A stretch of 41,387 nt of DNA from Candidatus Brevifilum fermentans (lineage in GTDB: Bacteria > Chloroflexota > Anaerolineae > Anaerolineales > Villigracilaceae): contig CAMCQT010000033.1 in NCBI GenBank assembly GCA_945877125.1, positions 1-41,387 on the forward strand. The letters are read 5' to 3'. Positions 14,914 to 23,342 of this stretch are shown piece after piece. The notes under the pieces were generated by a model. It was not told the DNA's origin. It searched no databases and saw only the letters and a program-made list of their open reading frames with translations. Made by a program: the position numbers and the translations under genes. The number at the start of each line of letters is the position of its first letter. Positions within the stretch are counted from its first letter, which is position 1.

Positions 14914-16098
14914 CTAAACCTCATAAGAATAAAGGATAGTTTCCATTTCCTGCGGGGTCAGTCCGCCGTGATGCCCATAATGCTTTTGTTCATACTTATC
15001 CTTTTCATACCACCAGACCGACTCGTAACGATAAGGCAGAATCACCAGATTCGCCACCCGCTCACGAAAGCGGAGCGAAATATCCGCGCCGAAATACCCG
15101 TCCGCAATCAGCGATTCAGTTTTGACCACGTCCGCTTTCCCCTCCAGACGTTTCGCAAGAAAGGTTTGCGCTTCATCCAGTTTTTCATCTTTGATGTAAA
15201 GGAACATATCACGCGGTGAACCTGCTGGTACAAGCAACTGACCTTTGCGATTTGTTTTCAGAAACTGCTCAACCCCTGCAAAACGCGGATCGGTATTCAA
15301 GTAAGTTGTGGTCTGTGGATCAGTTTCGCACATGCCGTGATCGGCGGTCATCAGGAACAGGATTTTCTTTTTACCCTTGAAGACACGCTCAAAATAATGC
15401 TCCATCATCAGCAGGAAGGTTTCAATCTCCGCTTCGGTTTGCGGGGCGTTGGGACCATACTCGTGCGCGAGCGAGTCGATCTTATCGAAATAAAGATTGA
15501 CGTACGTTGGGTTGATTTGTTTTTCCAGCAGCAAGCCAAGGTTTATAAGCGCCTCGGAGAGCGTCTTGAACGAAAGTATTTCCGAGCCTTGCATGGCGAT
15601 GCTGGAGTAAGTGGACGGTGTGTAATCTCGTATCCCAAAGTTGAACGAGTCCACGCCCATGCTTTTTAGTTCGGGGTAAAAAATTCCCCTGGGGTAAATC
15701 GCCGCCGCATCCACGCCAGCGGATTTGAGCGTGTCGCGTTCTTTGGCGCCTGCAAACGAAAATAACAATGGCGCGATGATCTGATCCACCTGCGGCTCGT
15801 AGTAAAACCATTCATGCACGCCGCTCTGACCCACGGGCAACCCCGTGTGGATGGTTGTCACATGCGCCGCAGTGGTGGATGGAAATTGCGAAGTCAGTTT
15901 TTCAATTTTGCCATGTTTGGCAATGCGCTTGATAAAAGCCGCGTCTTGAAACCGTTCGTAAAATCTCCAGCCGAACGCATCCACAAAAAATAAAACAACA
16001 GCGTCATATTTTTTAGAAGCGAATGCGTCTTTGATTCGGTTTGGAATTCCCGCAAACCCGCGTGAGTCGTATCTTGGTTTTACAAAAGTTTTATTCAA
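14914..16098 (-). CDS. type I phosphodiesterase/nucleotide pyrophosphatase-fold hydrolase
   Basis: Alkaline-phosphatase superfamily hydrolase (Phosphodiest family), 394 residues, without a clear signal peptide. Metal-site and nucleophile elements are visible: FFVDAFGWRF near residue 38, the nucleophile region STTAAHVTTIHTG near 95-107, DKIDSLAHEYGP, MTADHGMCETD and HYGHHGG near the C-terminus. It starts at TTG 16096-16098 with AGGTGG just upstream; no ATG start fits as well. The next gene upstream is the FAD oxidoreductase at 16152, separated by a perfect hairpin. Substrate unknown: phosphonate, nucleotide or lipid headgroup esters are all possible for this fold. Confidence 0.85.
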   Translation of the reverse strand: MNKTFVKPRYDSRGFAGIPNRIKDAFASKKYDAVVLFFVDAFGWRFYERFQDAAFIKRIAKHGKIEKLTSQFPSTTAAHVTTIHTGLPVGQSGVHEWFYYEPQVDQIIAPLLFSFAGAKERDTLKSAGVDAAAIYPRGIFYPELKSMGVDSFNFGIRDYTPSTYSSIAMQGSEILSFKTLSEALINLGLLLEKQINPTYVNLYFDKIDSLAHEYGPNAPQTEAEIETFLLMMEHYFERVFKGKKKILFLMTADHGMCETDPQTTTYLNTDPRFAGVEQFLKTNRKGQLLVPAGSPRDMFLYIKDEKLDEAQTFLAKRLEGKADVVKTESLIADGYFGADISLRFRERVANLVILPYRYESVWWYEKDKYEQKHYGHHGGLTPQEMETILYSYEV

Positions 16099-16115
16099 TC
16101 TTCCACCTGTTAAAA

Positions 16116-16147
16116 TTGTAGTGCGAGATGCTCATCTCGCACTACAA
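16116..16147. repeat. perfect hairpin between FAD protein and phosphodiesterase genes
   Basis: TTGTAGTGCGAGATG (16116-16130) and CATCTCGCACTACAA (16133-16147) form a perfect 15-bp stem with a 2-nt gap. It fills most of the 53-bp gap and looks like a dispersed palindromic repeat. It could attenuate transcription between the two genes. Confidence 0.75.
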
Positions 16148-16151
16148 AAAT

Positions 16152-17426
16152 TTACTTCATCAGTCTCGCAACTTTTCTGCCGATCTCCACCGCAAAATTT
16201 GTTCCCCGATCCCACGGGTAAACCTGACTCATCGAGGCAAAATACAAGCCTTCAATCGGTGTTTGTATTTCAGGAATATTTTTTGAGTGGTTCACCAAAG
16301 GCACGGGCTGGGCATAATTTGTCTTGAAAACCCAAATCTTCTTGACCCAATCACGGCTGAACTCAGGGTTAAATTTTTGAAAGGCGGGGATAAATCTTTC
16401 CAGCAATTCATCATCGCTCATCGTGAAATATTCGTGACCCAACTCCAAATAATCGCCGGCGTACATAATATAGTCGCCGCCGAAATTCTCCCTCGGCACA
16501 AAATTGGTGTGCTCCACCAGCGCCAAAAACGGGTAGCCTTCATCCTTCGGCACGTTGAACCAATAATAGCCTTGCTTCGAAAGCGGCTGATTCAGCGAGA
16601 GCGTCATCACCACCGCGCCCATTGATTTCAAATCCAGCAAACCTTTCAAATAATTTTCTGGCAGATCGGGACATAACTTCGCCATCAGATTGGGCGACGA
16701 CGTGACCAGGACTTTGTCGAAGGATTCGCCATCCACGGTCAAACTCGCCGAAGCCTGATCCTGCTTAATGGACTTGACCGGTGCGTTGAGTTTTATCTCC
16801 ACACCCATCGCGCGCAACTTCTCCGCGAACAAATCAGCAAACTTCTGAAAGCCACCTTCGAACGTGCCAAGCCGTGTAGTGCGGGCGTGCATCCGCGCCC
16901 AGAGCCATGCCATGTTGACATCTTTATAGAAGGAGCCAAATTTGCCGATCAACAACGGCTTCCACATTTGCTCGTAGACTTGCTTGCCTGCGTATTTCAT
17001 CATCCACTCATCGGCGGTCACTTTTTCCAGCGCGCGCCAGTTTGTGGTGATGCGGAGAAATAATCCAACGAAGCCGAATCTAATTTTGTTCAGACCAAAT
17101 CCCAGCCCAGGAAAACGAAGCGCGTTTAGAATCGAGTCAAATGGATACCATTTATTTTTGTACAGCATCACCGTCAACGGGCGCGGAAATCTCACCTTGT
17201 CTTCCAATCCCAACTCGCGGATTAGACCGAGCATTTCCGAATCGCTTTGAAACCAGTGGTGATAAAACTTCTCCACCGACCAATCCCAATGCGGCTCTTT
17301 GAAACCTGAGGCAAGTCCGCCCACATAATCAGCGGCTTCAAAAATGGTCACATCGTGACCCGCTTTTTTCAAATCCAATGCGGCGACCATGCCGCTGTAT
17401 CCTGCTCCAACAATTGCTATTTTCAT
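16152..17426 (-). CDS. NAD(P)/FAD-dependent amine-oxidase-like oxidoreductase
   Basis: Flavoprotein of the amine oxidase/protoporphyrinogen oxidase superfamily, 424 residues. The N-terminal dinucleotide-binding motif is GAGYSGMVAALDLKKAGH (residues 7-24), followed by the FAD-ribose Glu in FEAADYVGGLASGF. The C-terminal segment GLYFASMSQVYPWDRGTN resembles the second FAD-contact region. ATG 17424-17426 has AAGGA upstream. It stands between an LPG-synthase-type membrane protein gene and a phosphodiesterase gene on the same strand. In such settings these flavoproteins often act on polyprenyl or sugar-lipid intermediates, but the substrate cannot be read here. Confidence 0.88.
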   Translation of the reverse strand: MKIAIVGAGYSGMVAALDLKKAGHDVTIFEAADYVGGLASGFKEPHWDWSVEKFYHHWFQSDSEMLGLIRELGLEDKVRFPRPLTVMLYKNKWYPFDSILNALRFPGLGFGLNKIRFGFVGLFLRITTNWRALEKVTADEWMMKYAGKQVYEQMWKPLLIGKFGSFYKDVNMAWLWARMHARTTRLGTFEGGFQKFADLFAEKLRAMGVEIKLNAPVKSIKQDQASASLTVDGESFDKVLVTSSPNLMAKLCPDLPENYLKGLLDLKSMGAVVMTLSLNQPLSKQGYYWFNVPKDEGYPFLALVEHTNFVPRENFGGDYIMYAGDYLELGHEYFTMSDDELLERFIPAFQKFNPEFSRDWVKKIWVFKTNYAQPVPLVNHSKNIPEIQTPIEGLYFASMSQVYPWDRGTNFAVEIGRKVARLMK

Positions 17427-17441
17427 TTTTATGTCCTTTTC

Positions 17442-17535
17442 ATGTCATTGCGAGGAGGGTGTTCTCCCCGACGAAGCAATCCCCGCGTAGCACGAGATTG
17501 CTTCGTCGCCAAAAAACGACTTCTCACAATGACAT
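17442..17535. repeat. GTCATTGCGAGGAG-type palindromic repeat, complete copy
   Basis: Outer ends ATGTCATTG and CAATGACAT and inner arms CGACGAAGCAATC and GATTGCTTCGTCG form a nested palindrome of about 94 bp. It fills the gap between two minus-strand genes. I recognise the sequence type from intergenic repeats in several bacterial phyla. A truncated relative lies at 14671-14740. Confidence 0.8.
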
Positions 17536-17539
17536 CATT

Positions 17540-18541
17540 TTATTTTGTTTCTTCCCTCAAGTTGTCACTCCACTTCAGCCCTTCGCGCGCCATAAAATAT
17601 GCGCCCAGCAAGGTGATGGGAAGCCAGAGCGCGACATGCAAAGTGAGAGTATATCCGGCCGCGGTGGCTTGATCTACGCCATATGCCGTGAGAACCGCAA
17701 TGCCCGGCGCGTCAAACGTGCCGATGTAACCCGGCGCAGATGGGATGGTGGTGGCGAGATTAACGATGCCGTTCATCAACATTAGCGCGAAGAATGATAC
17801 TTCAAAATTAAACGCGTGCATCACGAACCAGTACTTGCCCGTCTCCAACAGCCAGATGATGATCGATGTAAAGAAGACCATCAACACGTTAAAGGGAGAG
17901 CGCAGCGAAGCGAGTCCATCCAGAAATTTGTGCATGATGCCGGTGACTTTGTCATGCAAGCGTTTGGGCATGACCCGTTCAATGATCCAGAAGCCAATTT
18001 TTGCAGTGACTTGCGGAAACATGGCCGCCAGTAAAAAGACGACCAGCGCACCGAGAAAAACACCCGTACCAACCACCGCCACTTGTTGAATGTTGCCCAC
18101 AAAACCAGATGCGCCTGTCAGTTTTGCCAGTTCGGGCAAGTTGACAAAAACAAACGCCAGCATGACAACACCGTCAAAAATTCTTTCCACGATAATCGTG
18201 GCAAGCGATGCCGAGACTGGTACGCCTTCCTTACGTTTGAGGATCACGGCGCGCAACACTTCGCCTGCGCGTGCGGGATAAATATTGTTGCCCATGTATC
18301 CAATGGTTGTGATGGGAAACATGGTTCGCGTTGGAATTTTCTTGATGGGTCCCAGCAGGTAATGCCAGCGCCACGCCCGAATCCACACGCCGATAAAGTA
18401 CACGCCAATACCTGGGATAAGCCAGAAGTAATTCGCTTTTTGTACGGTTTCCCAAAAATCATTTAAATGAAGTCCGCGCAGGGAAAGCCAGATAAAAATA
18501 ACGCTGATTAATACGCCGAGCCAAAACTGCCATTTTTTCAT
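17540..18541 (-). CDS. LPG-synthase-type (UPF0104) integral membrane protein
   Basis: Membrane protein of the lysylphosphatidylglycerol-synthase transmembrane family (flippase-like), 333 residues with about eight hydrophobic helices. Start chosen at ATG 18539-18541 (MKKWQFWLGVL), which opens directly into the first helix; the open frame up to 18658 would cross a repeat and part of a mobile element. Family features include NNIYPARAGEVLRAVILKR and the C-terminal SAPGYIGTFDAPG. Stand-alone members lack the aminoacyl-transferase domain and are thought to handle lipids or glycolipids. A TACAAT box ends 8 nt before the ATG, suggesting a leaderless transcript. It may work with the two downstream genes. 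Confidence 0.85.
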   Translation of the reverse strand: MKKWQFWLGVLISVIFIWLSLRGLHLNDFWETVQKANYFWLIPGIGVYFIGVWIRAWRWHYLLGPIKKIPTRTMFPITTIGYMGNNIYPARAGEVLRAVILKRKEGVPVSASLATIIVERIFDGVVMLAFVFVNLPELAKLTGASGFVGNIQQVAVVGTGVFLGALVVFLLAAMFPQVTAKIGFWIIERVMPKRLHDKVTGIMHKFLDGLASLRSPFNVLMVFFTSIIIWLLETGKYWFVMHAFNFEVSFFALMLMNGIVNLATTIPSAPGYIGTFDAPGIAVLTAYGVDQATAAGYTLTLHVALWLPITLLGAYFMAREGLKWSDNLREETK

Positions 18542-18549
18542 AGTTGCTG

Positions 18550-18555
18550 ATTGTA
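18550..18555 (-). promoter_or_regulatory. -10-like TACAAT box, leaderless start of the flippase-like gene
   Basis: TACAAT on the minus strand lies 8 nt before ATG 18541. No ribosome site lies between, so transcription may begin at or next to the start codon. Confidence 0.4.
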
Positions 18556-18638
18556 CCAAAGGAAAGCGAGAGGAAAAGATGAAGGATGAAAAAAAGTCAA
18601 AACCCTTCGGATATAATAATTTTGAGATTGACATAATA

Positions 18639-18748
18639 GACCTCTTGCAAAAGTCCATTTTGCCACAGAGGTCACAGAGAAAAAAAGAGTTTTAAGAGGT
18701 TTTCCTCAAAGGTCTCTGTGTACTCTGTGGCTACTTATGCAAGAGGTC
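18639..18748. mobile_element. MITE-like element, copy 2 (110 bp)
   Basis: The ends GACCTCTTGCA (18639-18649) and TGCAAGAGGTC (18738-18748) are perfect 11-bp inverted repeats. The interior matches copy 1 at 14745-14853 except for one extra A. It lies between the divergent flippase-like and yitT genes, ending 19 bp before the yitT start, so it must lie in the yitT leader or form part of its promoter. Confidence 0.85.
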
Positions 18749-18767
18749 AAATATAAAAGGATTCCCC

Positions 18768-19652
18768 ATGAAAAAATATTGGATAAACATTCAGGATTAT
18801 GTTCTTATTACGCTTGGTACATTAATTCAAGCAGTCAGTTTGTGGATATTTTTTGTCCCTGCCAATCTGGCTTCGGGCGGCGTGAGCGGCGTTGCACAGT
18901 TGATCAATCACTTTACGAACTGGCCCATCGGATTGATGGTCTTGGTCGGCAATATTCCGCTCTTCGCGTTAGGCTGGCGCTTCCTCGGCGGACGCCGTTT
19001 TGCGCTGCGGACTGCGGTTGCGATCATCACCTACTCTTTTTTCACTGATACGCTTTTGAAAATCCCCGCCTTCTCTTATTATACAAATATTTTGATCAAT
19101 GACCTGAAAGGCGATATTTTCCTAAACTCGTTGTACGGCGCCATCATCAGCGGCATTGGCTATGGATTGGTCTATCGCGCGCGCGGCACAAGCGGCGGCT
19201 CGGATATTCTGGCGCGCATCCTCAACTATTGGCGCGGAATTTCGATGACCCAAAGTTACCTCATTGTGGATACGGCCGTGATTCTTGGCGCGGGATTTGT
19301 TTTTGGCTGGAAAGCGGCTTTGTATGCCATGATCACCTTATACGTCAGCGGACTTGTCTCGGAGACCGTGCTTGAAGGCGGCGAGACTGTGCGCGCGGCG
19401 ATGATTATCACCAGCAAGCCAGAGGCTGTCTCGGCAAGAGTGATCGAAGAACTGGTGCGCGGCGTGACCTATCTCGAAGGACGGGGCGGCTACACGGGCA
19501 CTTCTCGACCCGTTTTATATTGCGTGGTTTCACGCGCAGAAGTGGCCACGCTCAAATCGCTTGTTAATGAAATCGACCCCGAAGCATTTATGGTGATCGG
19601 GGTCGCACACGAGGCGTTGGGTGAAGGCTTTAGACCGTTGAAAGGAAGATGA
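18768..19652 (+). CDS. YitT family membrane protein
   Basis: Membrane protein of 294 residues with the two-part layout of the YitT family. About five to six N-terminal helices (DUF161-type repeats, with FVPANLASGGVSGVAQLI and RARGTSGGSDILARIL) are followed by a cytoplasmic DUF2179 domain (MIITSKPEAVSARVIEEL, YCVVSRAEVATLKSLV). The molecular function of the family is not settled; a transport role is usually assumed. ATG 18768 has AAGGA upstream. It is monocistronic: a mobile-element copy lies before it and a strong terminator after it. Confidence 0.9.
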   Translation: MKKYWINIQDYVLITLGTLIQAVSLWIFFVPANLASGGVSGVAQLINHFTNWPIGLMVLVGNIPLFALGWRFLGGRRFALRTAVAIITYSFFTDTLLKIPAFSYYTNILINDLKGDIFLNSLYGAIISGIGYGLVYRARGTSGGSDILARILNYWRGISMTQSYLIVDTAVILGAGFVFGWKAALYAMITLYVSGLVSETVLEGGETVRAAMIITSKPEAVSARVIEELVRGVTYLEGRGGYTGTSRPVLYCVVSRAEVATLKSLVNEIDPEAFMVIGVAHEALGEGFRPLKGR

Positions 19653-19675
19653 ATGGGGAATTCAGAATGATGAAT

Positions 19676-19715
19676 AAAAAGCCCGCCGAGTTTCAAGAAA
19701 CTCGGCGGGCTTTTT
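19676..19715. terminator. bidirectional terminator between yitT and era
   Basis: A perfect 14-bp stem GCCCGCCGAGTTTC (19681-19694) and GAAACTCGGCGGGC (19697-19710) is flanked by A5 and T5. It is well placed to end both yitT (+) and era (minus). Confidence 0.93.
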
Positions 19716-19732
19716 ATTTACCAATTTACCAA

Positions 19733-20635
19733 TTACTTCCGCTTGATATAACCAAACTGATTTAACATATTTTGATTGTCGCGCCAGTCTTTTGAAACCT
19801 TCACGCGCACTTCGAGGAAAACTTTTCGTCCACCCATTTCTTCGATTTCTTTGCGCGCGGCGCTGCCGATGGATTTGAGCATCTTTCCGCCTTCGCCGAT
19901 GACGATTCCCTTTTGCGATTCGCGTTCCACAAAAATGGTCGCACCAATGTAAGTCATGCCGTTCTCGCGCTCTTTGAACTCGTCAATGCGAACAGCCAAA
20001 CTGTGCGGCACTTCGTCGCGTAAAATTTTCAGGCAGGATTCGCGGATGAGGTCTGAGGCGATGTCGCGCTCGTAAGAGTCGGTCACTTGTTCTTCGGGAT
20101 AATCGGCGGGGCGTTCTGGCAGCAGGCTGATCAGTTTCTCGAGCAGTTCATCCAGCCCGATTTTTTTCGTAGCGGATACTTTTATCGCTTCGGCATGGTT
20201 CAGCAGTTTGACATATTCCTCGCTGCGGGCAGACTCTTCATCAGGTTGGAGCGTGTCTATTTTATTTAGAACCAGCAATCGGGAGGCGCGAAGCGGAAGT
20301 TTGTTGAGCATCTCAGCGATGCGGATGTCGTCTTCTGTCGGCATGGAAGATAAATCCGCCAGCCAGATAATCACATCCACGCCTTCTGCGGCTTCTGTGG
20401 CTTCGTAATTCAGGAACTCGCCTAATTTGTGACGAGCCTGATGAATGCCGGGCGTATCGACAAAAACAAGTTGAGCCTTTTCGTTGGTGAGGATGCCAAG
20501 CTGACGGCGGCGGGTGGTCTGCGGACGAGGCGAAACAGCGGCGACTTTTTGCCCAAGCAACGCATTGAGCAAAGTGGACTTGCCCACGTTGGGGCGTCCG
20601 ATAATGGCGATAAAACCTGAGCGGTATTCGGTCAT
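19733..20635 (-). CDS. era: GTPase Era
   Basis: Ribosome-assembly GTPase that binds 16S rRNA, about 300 residues as expected. The G1 loop GRPNVGKST is at 13-21. G3 is DTPGIH, G4 is NKID, and a C-terminal KH domain carries GEGGKMLKSIG. Start taken at ATG 20633-20635, whose ATGA overlaps the stop of the upstream EamA gene (TGA 20632-20634), suggesting translational coupling. An alternative in-frame ATG at 20653 adds six residues. The stop codon merges into a TTACCAATT repeat, and a shared terminator lies beyond it. Confidence 0.97.
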   Translation of the reverse strand: MTEYRSGFIAIIGRPNVGKSTLLNALLGQKVAAVSPRPQTTRRRQLGILTNEKAQLVFVDTPGIHQARHKLGEFLNYEATEAAEGVDVIIWLADLSSMPTEDDIRIAEMLNKLPLRASRLLVLNKIDTLQPDEESARSEEYVKLLNHAEAIKVSATKKIGLDELLEKLISLLPERPADYPEEQVTDSYERDIASDLIRESCLKILRDEVPHSLAVRIDEFKERENGMTYIGATIFVERESQKGIVIGEGGKMLKSIGSAARKEIEEMGGRKVFLEVRVKVSKDWRDNQNMLNQFGYIKRK

Positions 20636-21510
20636 GATTGTTTTGGTTTCCAATTTACAACGGCGAGGCTGGCAATAATTAATACGGCGCCTGCAAATAA
20701 TTGCCAGGAGAGTTTTTCATTGAGAAAGATGACTCCAAGGATAACACCGCCAGGGGGAAAAGTATACGTGACCATGGTGGTGCGCGTGGGTCCGATCTCG
20801 TGCAATAAATAATAATTCAAGGTCATGGCAATGCCTGAGCCGAGAACACCAAGCCACAAAGCGGCGATCCATGTGATAGGCAATACCGGAACTTTGAACG
20901 GGACTTCCGCAACGGGGCCGATCATCCACATGAATAGGGTGGCGGTCAGGAGCGGAGCGGCGGCGCGGACTGCGCCATTCACATGCTGAGTCACCTTGCG
21001 GGCGTACACGGCGCTGCCTGCATAAAAGAGCGCAGCAAGGATAACCGCCGCCTGCCCCAGTGCAGAATTATGCGCGCTGGCGAAGAGGTCTTTGCTGAGA
21101 AGAATAACGATACCTGCAAACCCAATCAGCAAGCCAGTCACTTTTTGCGGAGTCATCTTGTCGTCGTGTAAATAAAAATGAGCAATGACCAGCGTGAAGA
21201 GCGGAACGGTTGCATTAAGAATGGAAGCCACGGCTGAGTCGATGGTCTGCTCGCCCCACGAGATGAGGAAGATGGGAATGGCAAGGCTGGTTGGCCCGAG
21301 GATGGCAAAAATACCCCATGTCTTCCAATCACGCGGCCAAACATCTTTTTGGTAAAAAGCCACAGCCACGGCAGTAATCACGCCAAACAACAAGCGGAAT
21401 GCCACCAGCGCCATGGGACCCACTTCCTGCACACCGATCTTGATCCACAGAAAAGATGAACTCCAAATAATGCCGAGAGCAATAAAGGCGATCCAGTGTT
21501 TTGTTTTCAA
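20632..21510 (-). CDS. EamA/DMT family transporter
   Basis: Drug/metabolite transporter superfamily permease with ten predicted helices in two EamA repeats, about 292 residues. The first repeat begins WIAFIALGIIWSSSFLWIKI, and the second contains LAALFYAGSAVYARK and LWLGVLGSGIAMTLNYYLL. Start proposed at TTG 21508-21510, which has AGGAG four bases upstream. The frame is open to a GTG at 21531, but that start would contain the ribosome site and reach into a palindromic repeat. Substrate is unknown; this family exports metabolites or amino acids. It overlaps era by 4 bp. Confidence 0.85.
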   Translation of the reverse strand: MKTKHWIAFIALGIIWSSSFLWIKIGVQEVGPMALVAFRLLFGVITAVAVAFYQKDVWPRDWKTWGIFAILGPTSLAIPIFLISWGEQTIDSAVASILNATVPLFTLVIAHFYLHDDKMTPQKVTGLLIGFAGIVILLSKDLFASAHNSALGQAAVILAALFYAGSAVYARKVTQHVNGAVRAAAPLLTATLFMWMIGPVAEVPFKVPVLPITWIAALWLGVLGSGIAMTLNYYLLHEIGPTRTTMVTYTFPPGGVILGVIFLNEKLSWQLFAGAVLIIASLAVVNWKPKQS

Positions 21511-21526
21511 CGTACTCCTTTTTTTA

Positions 21527-21632
21527 ACCACAAAGGGTCACGACACTTGCACCGCACTGCGTTTGGTGCAGTGCAAGTGAGGTACACGAAGGAAGATCAA
21601 AAACTTTGTGACCCTTTGTGACACTTTGTGGT
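21527..21632. repeat. compound palindrome between elp3 and EamA genes
   Basis: ACCACAAAGGGTCAC (21527-21541) pairs with GTGACCCTTTGTG (21608-21620), and its left part also pairs with CACTTTGTGGT (21622-21632). An inner hairpin CACTTGCAC/GTGCAAGTG sits between them. It fills the gap between elp3 and the EamA gene. Its architecture resembles the CCACAGAG and CCACTGAG elements elsewhere in the window. Confidence 0.7.
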
Positions 21633-21640
21633 AAATGAAC

Positions 21641-23287
21641 TTAAATCTTCTTCACCAAATAATACTCGCCGCGCTCAAAGCCGCGATCCAAATAATAGTG
21701 ACGTGTTCCAATTGCAGAAATGACCGCCATGCGTGAAAAGCCGTTTTTGCGTGCCACGTTCTCAGCTTCTTCGAGCAGACGGGTGCCAAGTCCCAGATGT
21801 TGGGCGGCGCCGGTTTGCTCTGCGCCGACGGCGAGCGACTGCCCATAAACATGCACCTCGCGGATTAACGCCGCGGCATCGAGGTCAGACATGCCGGTCA
21901 GCGCGGAGTTTTTTGCGGGCAACGACAAGCGGATAAATCCCGCCAGACCATCATCGGGCGTAACGAAGGAGATGAAATGTTCCTCGGCTGATCCTGCCTG
22001 GTAGGTCAGGTCGTCGAGGCGCAGGGTTTCTGCTTCCACAACTTTGCCGCGCACTTCGCGGCAGCGCACACACTGACAGACCGTGCCGCGCTTTTTCATT
22101 TCGCTTTGAATATCCTGCCGCAGGCTGGTGCGCGTGTTTCCTTCCACGACGTTGTTGCCCGGAATATCGCGGATGACTCGGTTAACTCGGCAATAGCGCG
22201 GAATGCTCGGTTTGATGTCTGCGATTAAATCCACTAATTCCTGGGTGGTGTATGGATGAAATTCACCGCGCTTCCAATATTCGTACAATTCGGCGTTGGC
22301 CAACAATTGATTCGGGTAGATTTTTATTTCGTCGGGACAGAAATCAGCCCACAGCTTGGCAAAGTCTGCGCGGTCACTTTGCGGAGTCGCGCCCAGCAGG
22401 TTCGGCATCCAATGCAAAACGATCTTAAATCCGGCGGCGCGCAGCAAGGCTGTAGCTTTGCGCGTGGATTCGACATCATGTCCGCGTTTGTTGATTTCCA
22501 AAATGTGGTCGTCAAAACTTTGCGCGCCCATTTGAACTTTGGTCACGCCGAGATGACGCAGCCAGCGCAGTTCATCGGCATTGATTTCATCGGGGCGGGT
22601 CTCAATCACAAGTCCCACGTTGCGATGGGATGTTGTTTCATTTATAGTTTGCGCCTGAGAAATATCTACTCCGGCGGTTTCAAATTTGTCGGCGTGCTCG
22701 CGAAGCGCTCCCCTTTCGAGTTCGTTCATCGCGTCGAAACAGCGTTTGATAAACCATTCCTGATAATCGCGCCGATACGATGACCACGTGCCGCCGAGAA
22801 TCAGCAATTCGATCTTGTCGGTGGGATGACCTAAATTTTCCAGCGCACGAAGCCGCGCGTGGACTTGCTCGTACGGATCAAATTGATGCTCCAGCGCACG
22901 CATCGCGCCCGGTTCATCAGGCAGGTAACTCTTGGGCATGCGCACATCGGTGGGACAAAAAATACATTTGCCCGGGCACGGATAGGCTTTCGTCAAAACT
23001 GTGACCGTGGTCACGCCCGAAAGAGTTCGCATGGGTTTCATGCGGATTTTATCCAGCAAGATTCGGTCAGCCTCAAGCGTGCCCGCTTCCACCATTTGAT
23101 TGTAGGCGGCGACCAGCGCGGCTTTTGTCAGGTAGCCTTCGCCATCCTCCAGCGGATGTGCGCGCAGAGCGCGCATCACATCGCTTCCCTCGCGGACTTC
23201 ATCCAGCACAATATGCGCCAGTGCAAGTTTCTCTGGCGTGAGGATGTTAAATTTTTTCCAGCGTTGTCTTCGTTCAGAAATTTCCAT
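21641..23287 (-). CDS. elp3: Elp3-type radical SAM/acetyltransferase tRNA wobble-uridine modification enzyme
   Basis: Single-polypeptide Elp3, 548 residues, of the type that makes 5-carboxymethyl uridine at U34 of tRNA using SAM and acetyl-CoA. The radical SAM cluster motif CPGKCIFC supplies C104, C108 and C111. Further Elp3 signatures are SYLPDEPGAMRAL and GGTWSSYRRDYQEWF. A C-terminal GNAT domain carries the acetyl-CoA loop LGLGTRLLEEAE and YYLDRGFERGEYY. Elp3 is mostly eukaryotic and archaeal but occurs in some bacteria, including Chloroflexota. No other Elongator subunits are seen, as in other bacteria. Minus strand, 55 bp downstream of cysH across a double hairpin. Confidence 0.95.
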   Translation of the reverse strand: MEISERRQRWKKFNILTPEKLALAHIVLDEVREGSDVMRALRAHPLEDGEGYLTKAALVAAYNQMVEAGTLEADRILLDKIRMKPMRTLSGVTTVTVLTKAYPCPGKCIFCPTDVRMPKSYLPDEPGAMRALEHQFDPYEQVHARLRALENLGHPTDKIELLILGGTWSSYRRDYQEWFIKRCFDAMNELERGALREHADKFETAGVDISQAQTINETTSHRNVGLVIETRPDEINADELRWLRHLGVTKVQMGAQSFDDHILEINKRGHDVESTRKATALLRAAGFKIVLHWMPNLLGATPQSDRADFAKLWADFCPDEIKIYPNQLLANAELYEYWKRGEFHPYTTQELVDLIADIKPSIPRYCRVNRVIRDIPGNNVVEGNTRTSLRQDIQSEMKKRGTVCQCVRCREVRGKVVEAETLRLDDLTYQAGSAEEHFISFVTPDDGLAGFIRLSLPAKNSALTGMSDLDAAALIREVHVYGQSLAVGAEQTGAAQHLGLGTRLLEEAENVARKNGFSRMAVISAIGTRHYYLDRGFERGEYYLVKKI

Positions 23288-23307
23288 AAACAGCGTATCC
23301 AGTCCAA

Positions 23308-23340
23308 AGACTTCCGAAGTCTTAAAGACTTCGGAAGTCT
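23308..23340. repeat. double palindrome between cysH and elp3
   Basis: AGACTTCCGAAGTCT followed by AGACTTCGGAAGTCT after a 3-base gap. Each half is itself a hairpin and the two halves are inverse copies, so two small or one large hairpin can form. It begins 2 bp past the cysH stop and could act as a transcript end or attenuator before elp3. Confidence 0.8.
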
Positions 23341-23342
23341 GG

